64,000 nt of DNA from JAKFEE01 sp036675815 (GTDB lineage: Bacteria; Pseudomonadota; Alphaproteobacteria; Rhodospirillales; Magnetospirillaceae). Shown here piece by piece: positions 1 to 7,461 of the stretch. The DNA lies in assembly GCA_036675815.1 (NCBI GenBank), contig JAKFEE010000021.1:186001-250000 (forward strand), given 5' to 3'. The translations under genes were made by a program, and so were the position numbers. Position 1 is the first letter of the stretch, and every line of letters begins with the position of its first letter. The notes beneath the pieces are model-generated. The model ran no database searches. It worked only from the letters and a program-made list of their open reading frames with translations, and had not been told where the DNA came from.

Positions 1-148
1 CACCCAACGGATAGTACAAGCCGCCCGCCTCGCCGCTGCTCAAGACGATCGTCGTGGAGGGCGGGGGCTCGGCCGTCGCCGGCGTCGGCGCCATCAGCGC
101 CCAGGCGAGCGCCGTCCCGGTGAGCAAGCGTCTCAGATTTGCGAACAT
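1..148 (-). CDS. TAXI family TRAP transporter solute-binding protein, N-terminal part
   Basis: Only the first 49 codons are present; the gene runs off the left edge. The product begins with a signal peptide (positively charged MFANLRR, hydrophobic stretch, cleavage near ATA-EPPP). The mature start reads IVLSSGEAGGLYYPLG, which matches the opening beta strand and glycine loop of TAXI-type periplasmic receptors (family pattern GxxGGxYYPxG). These receptors bind small organic anions such as glutamate and feed a TRAP permease. An AGGAGG ribosome site lies just before the ATG. The membrane subunit is not visible, and the substrate cannot be told from this fragment. Confidence 0.8.
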   Translation of the reverse strand, partial: MFANLRRLLTGTALAWALMAPTPATAEPPPSTTIVLSSGEAGGLYYPLG

Positions 149-283
149 GGCCCCTCCTTTCGATGCGGGGCGGATGTTAGAGAAGCCGGGAGAGCGTCGC
201 AACCGCTGGAGGGCCGCGTGACGTTTGCGCGACGCCGCCGTTGCCGCTACGATCCGCCTGCCGCGACCCCGATCGGAACAGCC

Positions 284-799
284 ATGGATATCAAGGACCA
301 CATTCGCGCGATCCCGGACTTCCCCAAGCCCGGGATCCTCTTTTACGATATCTCGACGCTGCTGGCCCATCCGGATGCATGGCAAGTGACCATGGGGCGC
401 CTGGCCAATGCCGTGCGCAAGCATCATCCCGACGTGCTGGCCGGCATCGAATCGCGGGGGTTTCTGGTGGCTGCGCCCTTGGCGCTGAAACTGGGTTGCG
501 GCTTCATGATGGTGCGCAAGCGTGGCAAGCTGCCGGGGCGAACCATCCGTCATGACTATGCGTTGGAATACGGCTCCGACACCGTCGAGATCCAGGAGGA
601 CGCCGTGCGGCCCGGACAGCGAGTGGTCGTGCTCGATGACCTTCTGGCCACCGGCGGGACGCTACGCGCCGCCATCGAACTGATCGACAAGGTCGGCGCC
701 GAGGTGGTCGGCGCCGCATCCATCGTCGAGCTGACATTCCTCAAGGGACGCGAGCGTCTCGGCGTCCCCTTTACGTCGCTGGTTCAGTACGATTCGTAG
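284..799 (+). CDS. apt: adenine phosphoribosyltransferase
   Basis: Purine salvage enzyme that joins adenine and PRPP to give AMP and pyrophosphate in the cytosol. The 171-residue product has the usual Apt length. It starts MDIKDHIRAIPDFPKPGILF, the standard N-terminus of the family, so the ATG at 284 is preferred over an upstream in-frame GTG at 218 that would add 22 unlike residues. The PRPP-binding loop VVVLDDLLATGG is at residues 114-125, and RKRGKLPG is the flexible hood segment. The gene stands alone, divergent from the TAXI gene and convergent with the PhnN-like gene, whose end is 3 bases away. Confidence 0.96.
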   Translation: MDIKDHIRAIPDFPKPGILFYDISTLLAHPDAWQVTMGRLANAVRKHHPDVLAGIESRGFLVAAPLALKLGCGFMMVRKRGKLPGRTIRHDYALEYGSDTVEIQEDAVRPGQRVVVLDDLLATGGTLRAAIELIDKVGAEVVGAASIVELTFLKGRERLGVPFTSLVQYDS

Positions 800-802
800 G
801 CT

Positions 803-1345
803 CTACGCCGGCAGCTGCGGCAGATAACGGGTTGTGACCGGCGGCAACGCCGGCATCGCCCCTTGCAGATGGACCTTGAGCGCGTCCACGGCGGCATCGG
901 CGGAGGTGGACGACAGGTTGAGCACGTCTTCGCAGGCGAGCAGGCTGGCGACGTCGACGGTATCGATGGTCTCAGGCGTTACCGCCAGCACGACGCGCTC
1001 GAAGCACTCCAGCGCCTCGGCGACGGCGGACGCCGCCACGGCCGCCACTACGGCTTTCCCCGCCTCGAGATCGGCCCGCACGCTCGCCGGCAAGGCAAAA
1101 TTGCGGCCATCGCAGCTCCACACGAAGGCGAAGGCCCCACCACGCCGCAGATCCTGGAACTGCGCCGGGGTAACCGACTGGTACAACTCGTCGCCACTTC
1201 CGATGGGATGAGTAATGACGCGCCGCGGAATGCTCACGCACCCGTCGCTACGCATTTTTCGCCGAACCGCTGGCATGATCGCGGCGCTTTGGCCCTCGTT
1301 GGCCTCCACCACCAGATAAAAAACGCCGCGGCCTCCGCGCTCCAT
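803..1345 (-). CDS. PhnN-like (ribose 1,5-bisphosphokinase family) protein with degenerate P-loop
   Basis: The 180-residue product has the length and layout of PhnN, a guanylate-kinase-fold enzyme that phosphorylates ribose 1,5-bisphosphate to PRPP. After the first strand (GVFYLVV), where the family has GPSGSGKDS, this protein has EANEGQSAA, so the Walker A lysine and glycines are lost. Later parts resemble PhnN: SIPRRVITHP (family RYITR region), VTPAQFQDLRRGGAFAFVW, the DGRNFALPASVRADLEAG segment and a final LSSTSADAAVDAL helix. The start at 1345 follows AGGAGG with a 7-base spacer; an upstream TTG at 1369 is less likely. No phosphonate genes are nearby. A kinase activity is doubtful. The family assignment is by eye and moderately sure. 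Confidence 0.6.
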   Translation of the reverse strand: MERGGRGVFYLVVEANEGQSAAIMPAVRRKMRSDGCVSIPRRVITHPIGSGDELYQSVTPAQFQDLRRGGAFAFVWSCDGRNFALPASVRADLEAGKAVVAAVAASAVAEALECFERVVLAVTPETIDTVDVASLLACEDVLNLSSTSADAAVDALKVHLQGAMPALPPVTTRYLPQLPA

Positions 1346-1454
1346 CCAGCATCCTCCTATAGTCGTCAAACCCTTTGGCGGATATGGCTGGTCGAGGTGC
1401 TACGGGCAATTGCGCCAAAGTCCCTCTCTCCGATGGCTTACCCGTTGTTTCGTT

Positions 1455-1474
1455 ATTCCCGCGAAAGCGGGAAT
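1455..1474. repeat. REP-like hairpin ATTCCCGC-GAAA-GCGGGAAT
   Basis: Perfect 8-base inverted repeat with a GAAA loop. The same arms recur at 1680-1711 and 3251-3270, always in intergenic DNA, which marks a dispersed REP-type family of this genome. Confidence 0.75.
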
Positions 1475-1568
1475 CCGTCGCTGAACCGCACGACATTGGT
1501 AGCGCGGGTTCCGTGCGGCCCCAATATGGAGCCCCGCTTCGGAGCGTGTGAAGGAATCCCTTCTCCGT

Positions 1569-1602
1569 CACCCCCGCGGAAGCGACGCGGAAGCGGGGGT
1601 CC
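1569..1602. repeat. REP-like element with internal duplication, CCCCCGC/GCGGGGG type
   Basis: Arms CCCCCGC and GCGGGGG enclose GGAAGCGACGCGGAA. The loop is longer than in the simple copy at 3174-3191 because a GGAAGCG-type unit is doubled. The element at 1680-1711 carries the corresponding doubling on the other strand. Confidence 0.6.
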
Positions 1603-1679
1603 ATTCCGCCTGCGCTTCAGCATCGAAATCGTGGTGGGATGCCGGCCAAAGCACCGCAGGTCGTGCCGCCGGCGGAATG

Positions 1680-1711
1680 GATTCCCGCTTTCGCGTCGCT
1701 TTCGCGGGAAT
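1680..1711. repeat. REP-like element with internal duplication, ATTCCCGC/GCGGGAAT type
   Basis: The arms GATTCCCGC and GCGGGAATG are separated by a doubled TTTCGCGTCGCTTTC instead of the simple TTTC loop seen at 3251-3270. It is flanked by GGAATG and TGACGGAA, as in the other copies. Confidence 0.6.
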
Positions 1712-1805
1712 GACGGAACAAATGATCGATTCCTTCACACGCTCTTCCGCGGGGTGACGGAAAAAGGGAATTCCTTCACACGCTCTGGCATAGGAGGCGG
1801 CCTCT

Positions 1806-2378
1806 TTACTCCGTGATCGCGCGGATCACGCGACAGGGATTGCCCGCGGCAAAAACGCCCTCCGGAATATCCCGCGTCACCACGCTGCCGGCACCGATCA
1901 CCGCCCGCGATCCGATCCGCACACCCGGCATGATGAGCGCCCCTCCACCCACCCATACGTCTGATCCGATTTCCACCGGGCTCCCGAACTCTTCTCGCCG
2001 ACGTAACTGTGCGTTGAGCGGATGCAAAGGCGTGTAGATCTGCACCGCCGGACCGAAAAGCGTGAAGCTCCCAATGCGCACCGCGCACACGTCCAGCACG
2101 ACGCAGTTGAAGTTGAAGAACACCCGCTCCCCAAGCTCGATATTGGAGCCGTAGTCACAGAAGAAGGGGGGCTGCATCCACACTGTGTCGCCGCCAGCAC
2201 CCAACAGTTCGCGTAGAATGCGCCGCCGCTCGTCCCGCTCCGCTTCGCGCGTGGCGTTCAGCGATTGGCAAAGATCCCGTGCGCGTTCTCGGGCCGCGAC
2301 GAGCTCGGAATCCAGAGGGTCGTAAAGCTCGCCCGCCAGCATCTTGGCCTTTTCGGTATGCCCGTCCTGCCCTTGCAT
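1806..2378 (-). CDS. maa: sugar O-acetyltransferase, maltose/galactoside (Maa/LacA) type
   Basis: Left-handed beta-helix acetyltransferase that moves acetyl from acetyl-CoA to a sugar hydroxyl. The 190-residue product opens with the Maa helical domain (KAKMLAGELYDPLDSELVAAR), followed by hexapeptide turns (PPFFCDYGSNIELGERVFFN, then IEIGSDVWVGGGALIMPGV-like repeats). The catalytic histidine lies in IYTPLHPLNAQ, and the C-terminus has the usual GNPCRVIR. The start at 2378 is chosen because GGAGGT sits 6 bases upstream; an upstream ATG at 2414 would add 12 residues without a ribosome site. It lies downstream of tkt-fba-rpe on the same strand, 115 bases from rpe. The natural acceptor sugar is unknown. 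Confidence 0.88.
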   Translation of the reverse strand: MQGQDGHTEKAKMLAGELYDPLDSELVAARERARDLCQSLNATREAERDERRRILRELLGAGGDTVWMQPPFFCDYGSNIELGERVFFNFNCVVLDVCAVRIGSFTLFGPAVQIYTPLHPLNAQLRRREEFGSPVEIGSDVWVGGGALIMPGVRIGSRAVIGAGSVVTRDIPEGVFAAGNPCRVIRAITE

Positions 2379-2492
2379 CGCAGCACCTCCAAGCAGGTTC
2401 GCTATTTTTTCCAAGCCAATGAAGCCACCTTGCCCAAGGACAAGGTGGTCACGGCGTGCAGCCGGCCGAGCTGGTGGCTGGCGAGGCGGGGG

Positions 2493-3149
2493 TCAGCGCC
2501 CCGCGCGTGCCGCGTCGCGGATGGCGGCGATGTGGGCCTCGTAGGCCGGCGTGCGGAACACCGCCGAGCCCGCCACCATGACGTCGACGCCGGCCGCCGC
2601 GATCTCCGCGGCATTATCGGCGGTGACCCCGCCGTCGATCTCCAGCTCGATCGGGCGCTTGCCGATCATCTGCTTGATGCGCCGCACCTTGTCGAGCTGC
2701 GACGCGATGAAGCTCTGGCCGCCGAAGCCGGGGTTGACGCTCATCACCAAAACGAGATCGAGCTTATCGAGGACGTATTCGAGGGCCGATTCCGGCGTCG
2801 CCGGGTTGAGCGACACGCCAGCCTTCTTGCCCAGCGAGCGGATGAGCTGCAACGTGCGGTCGAGATGGCAGCCGGCCTCGGCATGTACGGTGATGATGTC
2901 GCTGCCGGCCTCGGCGAAGGCCTCGATGTAAGGATCGACCGGATCGATCATCAGATGGACGTCGAACAGCTTCTTGGTGTGCGGCCGTAGCGCCTTCACC
3001 ACCGCCGGGCCGATGGTGATGTTGGGGACGAAATGGCCGTCCATGACGTCGATATGGACGTAATCGCACCCGGCCTTGTCGATCGCGCGCACCTCCTCGC
3101 CCAGGCGGGCGAAGTCGGCAGAGAGGATGCTGGGGGCGATCTTGACCAT
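2493..3149 (-). CDS. rpe: ribulose-phosphate 3-epimerase
   Basis: Interconverts ribulose 5-phosphate and xylulose 5-phosphate in the pentose phosphate pathway (and the Calvin cycle where present). The 218-residue TIM barrel shows the family landmarks: APSILSADFARLG at the N-terminus, metal-binding HIDVMDGHFVPN at 32-43, VHAEAG, VMSVNPGFGGQ at 135-145 and the phosphate-binding EIDGGV near 170-175. It follows tkt and fba on the same strand. A 165-base gap with REP hairpins separates it from fba, so the three may be one transcript with processing sites or two units. Confidence 0.97.
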   Translation of the reverse strand: MVKIAPSILSADFARLGEEVRAIDKAGCDYVHIDVMDGHFVPNITIGPAVVKALRPHTKKLFDVHLMIDPVDPYIEAFAEAGSDIITVHAEAGCHLDRTLQLIRSLGKKAGVSLNPATPESALEYVLDKLDLVLVMSVNPGFGGQSFIASQLDKVRRIKQMIGKRPIELEIDGGVTADNAAEIAAAGVDVMVAGSAVFRTPAYEAHIAAIRDAARAGR

Positions 3150-3173
3150 GTTGGTTTCATCTCCTGTTCGTCA

Positions 3174-3191
3174 CCCCCGCGGAAGCGGGGG
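3174..3191. repeat. REP-like hairpin CCCCCGC-GGAA-GCGGGGG
   Basis: Simple form of the element at 1569-1602, flanked by GTCA and TCCATG. It lies between rpe and fba. Confidence 0.7.
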
Positions 3192-3250
3192 TCCATGTTC
3201 GGGCGTGACACCAGCCCCTGAGCCCAAGAGCAATGCGGGTTGCGCCATGG

Positions 3251-3270
3251 ATTCCCGCTTTCGCGGGAAT
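3251..3270. repeat. REP-like hairpin ATTCCCGC-TTTC-GCGGGAAT
   Basis: Perfect 8-base arms. Inverted partner of the 3174-3191 element, 60 bases away, so the two could pair as a BIME-like unit. Confidence 0.7.
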
Positions 3271-3282
3271 GACGAAGATAAG

Positions 3283-3306
3283 CCCTCTCCCGCAAGCGGG
3301 AGAGGG
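3283..3306 (-). terminator. perfect hairpin CCCTCTCCCGC-AA-GCGGGAGAGGG after fba
   Basis: An 11-base perfect stem begins 9 bases past the fba stop. No U tract follows in either direction, so it may protect the 3' end of the fba transcript or attenuate read-through into rpe rather than act as a classical terminator. Confidence 0.5.
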
Positions 3307-3314
3307 AGAATCAT

Positions 3315-4379
3315 TTAGCGAATCTGCGGCTCGAGTTCGCCCTTGGCGTAGCGGTCGGCGATCTTCTCCAGCGACGTCACCGTGATCTTCGACGCCCAGC
3401 CGGCGGTGCCGAAAGCCTCGTAGCGCAGCTTGCAGATCTCGGTCATGCCCTTCTGGGCTTCCTTGAGATACTTGCGCGGGTCGAACTCCTTGCGGTGCTC
3501 GGCGAAGAACTTGCGGATCGATCCCGTGGAGGCCATGCGCAGGTCGGTGTCGATGTTGACCTTGCGCACGCCGTACTTGATGGCCTCGACGATCTCGGCC
3601 ACCGGCACGCCATAGGTCTGGCCCATGTCGCCGCCAAAGGTGTTGATGACGTCCAGCCAGTCCTGCGGCACCGACGACGAGCCGTGCATCACCAAGTGCG
3701 TATTGGGGATGCGGGCGTTGATCTCCTTGACCCGGTCGATGCGCAGCACGTCGCCCGACGGCTTCTTGGTGAATTTGTAGGCGCCGTGGCTGGTGCCGAT
3801 GGCGATGGCCAGGGCGTCGACCTTGGTCGCCTTGACGAACTCGGCAGCCTCGTTGGCGTCGGTCAGGAGCTGCGAATGCTCCAGCGTGCCCTCGGCGCCG
3901 ACCCCGTCTTCCTCGCCGGCCTGGCCGGTTTCCAGCGAGCCGAGGCAGCCCAGTTCACCCTCGACCGACACGCCGCAGGCATGGGCGAAATCGACGACCT
4001 TGCGGGTGGTCTCGACGTTGTAGTCGTAGGAGGCCGGGGTCTTGCCGTCCTCACGCAGCGAGCCGTCCATCATCACCGACGAGAAGCCCGACTGGATGGC
4101 GCGCACGCACACCGCCGGCGAGGTGCCGTGGTCCTGGTGCATGCACACCGGGATGTGCGGATAGGCCTCGACGGCGGCCAGGATCAGATGGCGCAGGAAC
4201 GGCTCGCCGGCATATTTGCGGGCGCCGGCCGAGCCCTGCAGGATCACCGGGCTGTTGGTGGCGTCGGCCGCCTCCATGATCGCCTTGACCTGCTCCATGT
4301 TGTTCACGTTGAAGGCGGGCAGGCCATAGCCGTTCTCCGCCGCGTGATCGAGAAGCTGACGCATCGAAACGAGAGCCAT
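3315..4379 (-). CDS. fba: class II fructose-bisphosphate aldolase
   Basis: Zinc-dependent aldolase of glycolysis and gluconeogenesis that cleaves fructose 1,6-bisphosphate to dihydroxyacetone phosphate and glyceraldehyde 3-phosphate; the related CbbA type also acts on sedoheptulose bisphosphate. The 354-residue product has the zinc-ligand segment VCMHQDHGTS (about residues 78-87), VEGELGCLGS, IGTSHGAYKF, the second histidine site LVMHGSSSVP and the phosphate-binding VNIDTDLRMA. The gene starts 34 bases after tkt ends, so the two are probably co-transcribed. No RuBisCO or phosphoribulokinase is visible, so a Calvin-cycle role is not shown. Confidence 0.96.
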   Translation of the reverse strand: MALVSMRQLLDHAAENGYGLPAFNVNNMEQVKAIMEAADATNSPVILQGSAGARKYAGEPFLRHLILAAVEAYPHIPVCMHQDHGTSPAVCVRAIQSGFSSVMMDGSLREDGKTPASYDYNVETTRKVVDFAHACGVSVEGELGCLGSLETGQAGEEDGVGAEGTLEHSQLLTDANEAAEFVKATKVDALAIAIGTSHGAYKFTKKPSGDVLRIDRVKEINARIPNTHLVMHGSSSVPQDWLDVINTFGGDMGQTYGVPVAEIVEAIKYGVRKVNIDTDLRMASTGSIRKFFAEHRKEFDPRKYLKEAQKGMTEICKLRYEAFGTAGWASKITVTSLEKIADRYAKGELEPQIR

Positions 4380-4413
4380 CTTTCCTTCCTTTCCTTCGCG
4401 AGGCGGCGCGATC

Positions 4414-6414
4414 CTACAGCCGTGTGGTCACGGCGTCGACCACCGCCTCGGCGGTGATGCCGAAATGCCGATAAAGGTCACCGGCCGGGCCGGAAGCACC
4501 AAACCCTGTCATGCCGATGACGGCGCCGTCGGCCCCGACATAGCGCTCCCAGCCGAAGGTGCCCAGGGCCTCGACGGCCACGCGCACGCCCTTGGGATTG
4601 CCCAGTACCTTGCGGCGGTACTTGTCGTCCTGGCGCTCGAACAGCTCCCACGACGGCATCGAGACCACGGCCGTGCCGATGCCCTTGGCCTGCAGCATGT
4701 CGCGGGCGTCGAGCGCCAGCGACACTTCCGAGCCGGTGGCGAGGATGGTGGCGCGGCGCCGACCTTGGGCCTCGGCCAGCACATAGGCCCCCTTGGCCGA
4801 CAGATTGTCGCGCGTATGCTTGGTGCGCACCGTCGGCAGGTTCTGCCGCGACAGCGCGAGGACGCTGGGGCCTTTGTCGTTGGCCAGCGCCAGGGCATAG
4901 CACTCGGCCGTCTCCACCGGGTCGGCGGGGCGGAACACGGTCATGTTCGGCATGGCGCGCAGGGACGCCACCGTTTCGATCGGCTGGTGCGTCGGGCCGT
5001 CCTCACCGAGGCCGATGGAGTCATGGGTCAGGACATAGATCGCCCGCTGGCCCATCAGCGCCGCCATGCGCATCGCCGGGCGCATATAGTCGGCGAACAC
5101 CAGGAAGGTACCGCCATAGGGGATGAAGCCGCCGTGCAAGGCGAGGCCGTTCATCACCGCCGTCATGCCGTGCTCACGCACGCCGTAATGGATGTAGCGC
5201 CCCGAGAAGTCGCCGTCCTTCACCGGCTTGGTCGCCTTGGTGATGGTCAGGTTGGAGTGGGTGAGGTCGGCCGAGCCGCCGATCATCTCGGGGACCGCCG
5301 CGGTCAGCACCTCGAGCACTTCCTGCGAGGCCTTGCGCGTCGCCCATTTCGGCTGTTCGGCGCTGATCTTCTTCTTGAACGCCAGCACCTTGCGCTCCCA
5401 GCCGGCGGGCAGCTCGCCGGACTGGGTGCGGTCGAATTCCGCCTGCTTCTTCGCCGGCAGCGCTGCCACGCGCGCCTGCCAGGCGGCACGCTCGCTGGCG
5501 CCGAAGGTGCCGGCCGCGCGCCACGCCTTCAACACCGGCGCCGGCACCTCGAAGGGGGCGTGCGGCCAGCCGAGCTTCTGGCGAGCGCCGGCGATCTCGT
5601 CGGCGCCGAGCGGCGCGCCGTGGGTCTTCTCGGAGCCGGCCTTGGTGGGGGCGCCATAGCCGATGATGGTGCGGCAGGCGATCAGCGACGGCTTCTTCGA
5701 CTTCTTCGCCGCCGCGATGGCCTGGGCCACCGCCTCGGGATCATGGCCATCGACACGCACCGCGTCCCAGCCGGCGGCCTCGAAGCGCTTGAGCTGGTCC
5801 TCGGTGTTGGCGACGGTCACGTCGCCGTCGATGCAGATGTTGTTGTCGTCCCACAGCACGATCAGCTTGCCGAGTTGCCAGGTGCCGGCCATGGAAATGG
5901 CCTCCTGGCTGACACCCTCCATCAGGCAGCCGTCGCCGGCGATGACGTAGGTGTAGTGGTCGACGGCATTCTTGCCGTAGCGGGCGGCCAGCATCTTCTC
6001 GGCCAAGGCCATGCCGACGGCATTGGTGATGCCCTGGCCCAGCGGGCCGGTGGTGGTGTCGGCGATGGCGACGTGGCCGAATTCGGGATGCCCCGCGGTG
6101 CGGGCGCCGAGCTGGCGGAAATTCTTGACCTGCTCGATGTCGACATCGGCATAGCCGGTGAGATAGGCCAGCGCATAGAGCAGCATCGAGCCGTGCCCGG
6201 CCGACAGCACGAAGCGGTCGCGATCGGCCCAGCGCGGCGCCGTCGGATCGAATTTGAGGAAACGGCCGAACAGCACCGTGGCGACGTCGGCCATGCCCAT
6301 CGGCATGCCTGGATGTCCCGACTTCGCCTTCTCGACGGCGTCCATGGCGAGGAAGCGGATGGCGCTCGCCATCTCCTGGTGCGTCACTTGAGCCTGGCTG
6401 GGCTGGGCGGTCAT
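4414..6414 (-). CDS. tkt: transketolase
   Basis: Thiamine-diphosphate enzyme that moves two-carbon units between sugar phosphates in the pentose phosphate pathway. The 666-residue product is close to the E. coli length. Motifs are KSGHPGMPMGMAD near the N-terminus, the ThDP/metal motif GDGCLMEGVSQE (about 160-171), GYGAPTKAGSEKTHGAPLG, the transketolase signature GVREHGMTAVMNG, and THDSIGLGEDGPTHQP. The ATG at 6414 has GAAGGA 6 bases upstream and is preferred to the ATG at 6438, which has no ribosome site. It is the first gene of the tkt-fba-rpe group. Confidence 0.96.
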   Translation of the reverse strand: MTAQPSQAQVTHQEMASAIRFLAMDAVEKAKSGHPGMPMGMADVATVLFGRFLKFDPTAPRWADRDRFVLSAGHGSMLLYALAYLTGYADVDIEQVKNFRQLGARTAGHPEFGHVAIADTTTGPLGQGITNAVGMALAEKMLAARYGKNAVDHYTYVIAGDGCLMEGVSQEAISMAGTWQLGKLIVLWDDNNICIDGDVTVANTEDQLKRFEAAGWDAVRVDGHDPEAVAQAIAAAKKSKKPSLIACRTIIGYGAPTKAGSEKTHGAPLGADEIAGARQKLGWPHAPFEVPAPVLKAWRAAGTFGASERAAWQARVAALPAKKQAEFDRTQSGELPAGWERKVLAFKKKISAEQPKWATRKASQEVLEVLTAAVPEMIGGSADLTHSNLTITKATKPVKDGDFSGRYIHYGVREHGMTAVMNGLALHGGFIPYGGTFLVFADYMRPAMRMAALMGQRAIYVLTHDSIGLGEDGPTHQPIETVASLRAMPNMTVFRPADPVETAECYALALANDKGPSVLALSRQNLPTVRTKHTRDNLSAKGAYVLAEAQGRRRATILATGSEVSLALDARDMLQAKGIGTAVVSMPSWELFERQDDKYRRKVLGNPKGVRVAVEALGTFGWERYVGADGAVIGMTGFGASGPAGDLYRHFGITAEAVVDAVTTRL

Positions 6415-6714
6415 CGGCTGTCCTTCGTTTTGCTGCATGGCGCGTCTCGGAGGGTGGGCGCCCCGTCGTCGGCCCGAGGCCTAAATGGTGGATGCGCGAT
6501 CGCCGCGAAAGAGCCGGATGCCGCTTAAATCGGCTCCTGGGTGCATCGCGGGACAAGCGCCTTCACCGTCACCCGCGGGCGGGTATCGACGATTCCCCAT
6601 CCTCATGGCGCGCTTATCGTCGATGTCGAGGACAATTTCCAGCATATCCGCCGTCTCGCCGGCAAATTCGGCGCAACGACGTTCGGCCGCCTCGTCAGCG
6701 GCGCTTGCTACGCT

Positions 6715-7347
6715 CTAGGCCCGCCTTTCGCGGCCCTGGAGATAGCAGGCCACCGCCTGCGCTCGATTGGTGGCGCCCAGCTTTTCGTACAAGTTCTTCA
6801 AATGGAACTTCACCGTGTTGAGCGAAATGCCAAGGTGTACGGCCATCTGATGGTTGGTGAGGCCGCCGGCCAAGGCCGCCAACATCTCGCGCTCACGCGG
6901 TGTCAGTGCGGCGAAGGGGTTGTCGCTCAGACGGCCGACGTCGATGAACGGAAACACCATGCGACCGCTGGCCACCGCCTGGATGGTGTCGACGAGACTG
7001 GCCGGCGGGTCGCTTTTCGAGCAGAAGCCGGCCGCACCCAAGGACATCGCTTGCCGCGGCACGTCGGGATTAGCGGTGCCGGTGTAGACGATGATGCGCG
7101 GGGCGTGAGACTTGAGCCGCAAGGCCTGCAAGACCCCGCGGCCATCGATTGCCGGCATTTCCCAGCCGATGACCCCGACATCGAACGGAACGCAGTCGAC
7201 CGTCTCGAGGAAGCGTTCCCCATCGGCCGCCGTGGCAACCACGCGGAAACGCGCCTCGTCACTGAACAACCCTACCAGGCTGCTTTGCAGCAACGAGTTC
7301 TTTTCGGCGATGGCGATCTCGATGGGCCGCGTTGCGATTTGGGGCAT
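6715..7347 (-). CDS. LuxR/NarL-type transcriptional regulator with atypical receiver domain
   Basis: A 210-residue protein with an N-terminal response-regulator fold (about 8-125) and a C-terminal LuxR helix-turn-helix (about 143-205, LTPREREMLAALAGGLTNHQ and following). The receiver keeps the switch threonine (VYTGT) and the lysine (FCSKSDPP). However, the phospho-acceptor aspartate is glycine (VIGWEMPAIDG, position 61), and the acidic pair is reduced to AE (IAIAEKNS). Phosphorylation by a partner kinase is therefore unlikely; output may be constitutive or ligand-controlled. No kinase gene is adjacent. It lies between tkt and the CHAP protein on the minus strand, so a role in carbohydrate control is only a guess. 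Confidence 0.87.
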   Translation of the reverse strand: MPQIATRPIEIAIAEKNSLLQSSLVGLFSDEARFRVVATAADGERFLETVDCVPFDVGVIGWEMPAIDGRGVLQALRLKSHAPRIIVYTGTANPDVPRQAMSLGAAGFCSKSDPPASLVDTIQAVASGRMVFPFIDVGRLSDNPFAALTPREREMLAALAGGLTNHQMAVHLGISLNTVKFHLKNLYEKLGATNRAQAVACYLQGRERRA

Positions 7348-7461
7348 TTCTACCGTAGAGCCTCGTCGGTCTGCCTGTCCCTAGCCGCACTCTCGACCAT
7401 AGCGCATTTGAGAGGGGGCGCAAGTTGCTTGCGCCACGAAGGGGTGGCGACGGCGCCGGCC

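Larger units (their letters stand above)
1346..1805. other. intergenic region rich in REP-like hairpins
   Basis: No gene is supported in these 460 bases. They contain three hairpins of the ATTCCCGC/GCGGGAAT or CCCCCGC/GCGGGGG type (listed separately) and two copies of CCTTCACACGCTCT near 1732 and 1775. A related stretch, GTGTGAAGGAATCCC, sits near 1546 in the opposite orientation. The upstream boundary is the PhnN-like gene and the downstream one the acetyltransferase, both on the minus strand. Confidence 0.6.

Noticed and set aside
2493..6414. A Calvin-cycle (cbb) operon, suggested by tkt, fba and rpe together.
   Set aside because: No RuBisCO, phosphoribulokinase, cbbR or phosphatase gene is in the window. 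The three genes also serve the pentose phosphate pathway and glycolysis.
4465..6528. A 687-codon open frame on the plus strand opposite tkt.
   Set aside because: It is a full antisense shadow of transketolase with His/Arg/Gly-rich composition and no motif. Similar long shadows opposite glgP, treY, glgX and glgB were also left out.
6439..6714. A 6S RNA gene next to tkt.
   Set aside because: No zapA or formate-tetrahydrofolate cyclo-ligase gene is adjacent, and I could not see the closing-stem and central-bubble layout in the sequence.
6482..6717. The reading frame stays open for 77 codons after the stop of the LuxR-type regulator.
   Set aside because: No read-through signal or start codon with a ribosome site is visible, and open frames of this length are common at this GC content. 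The region 6415-6714 is treated as intergenic.
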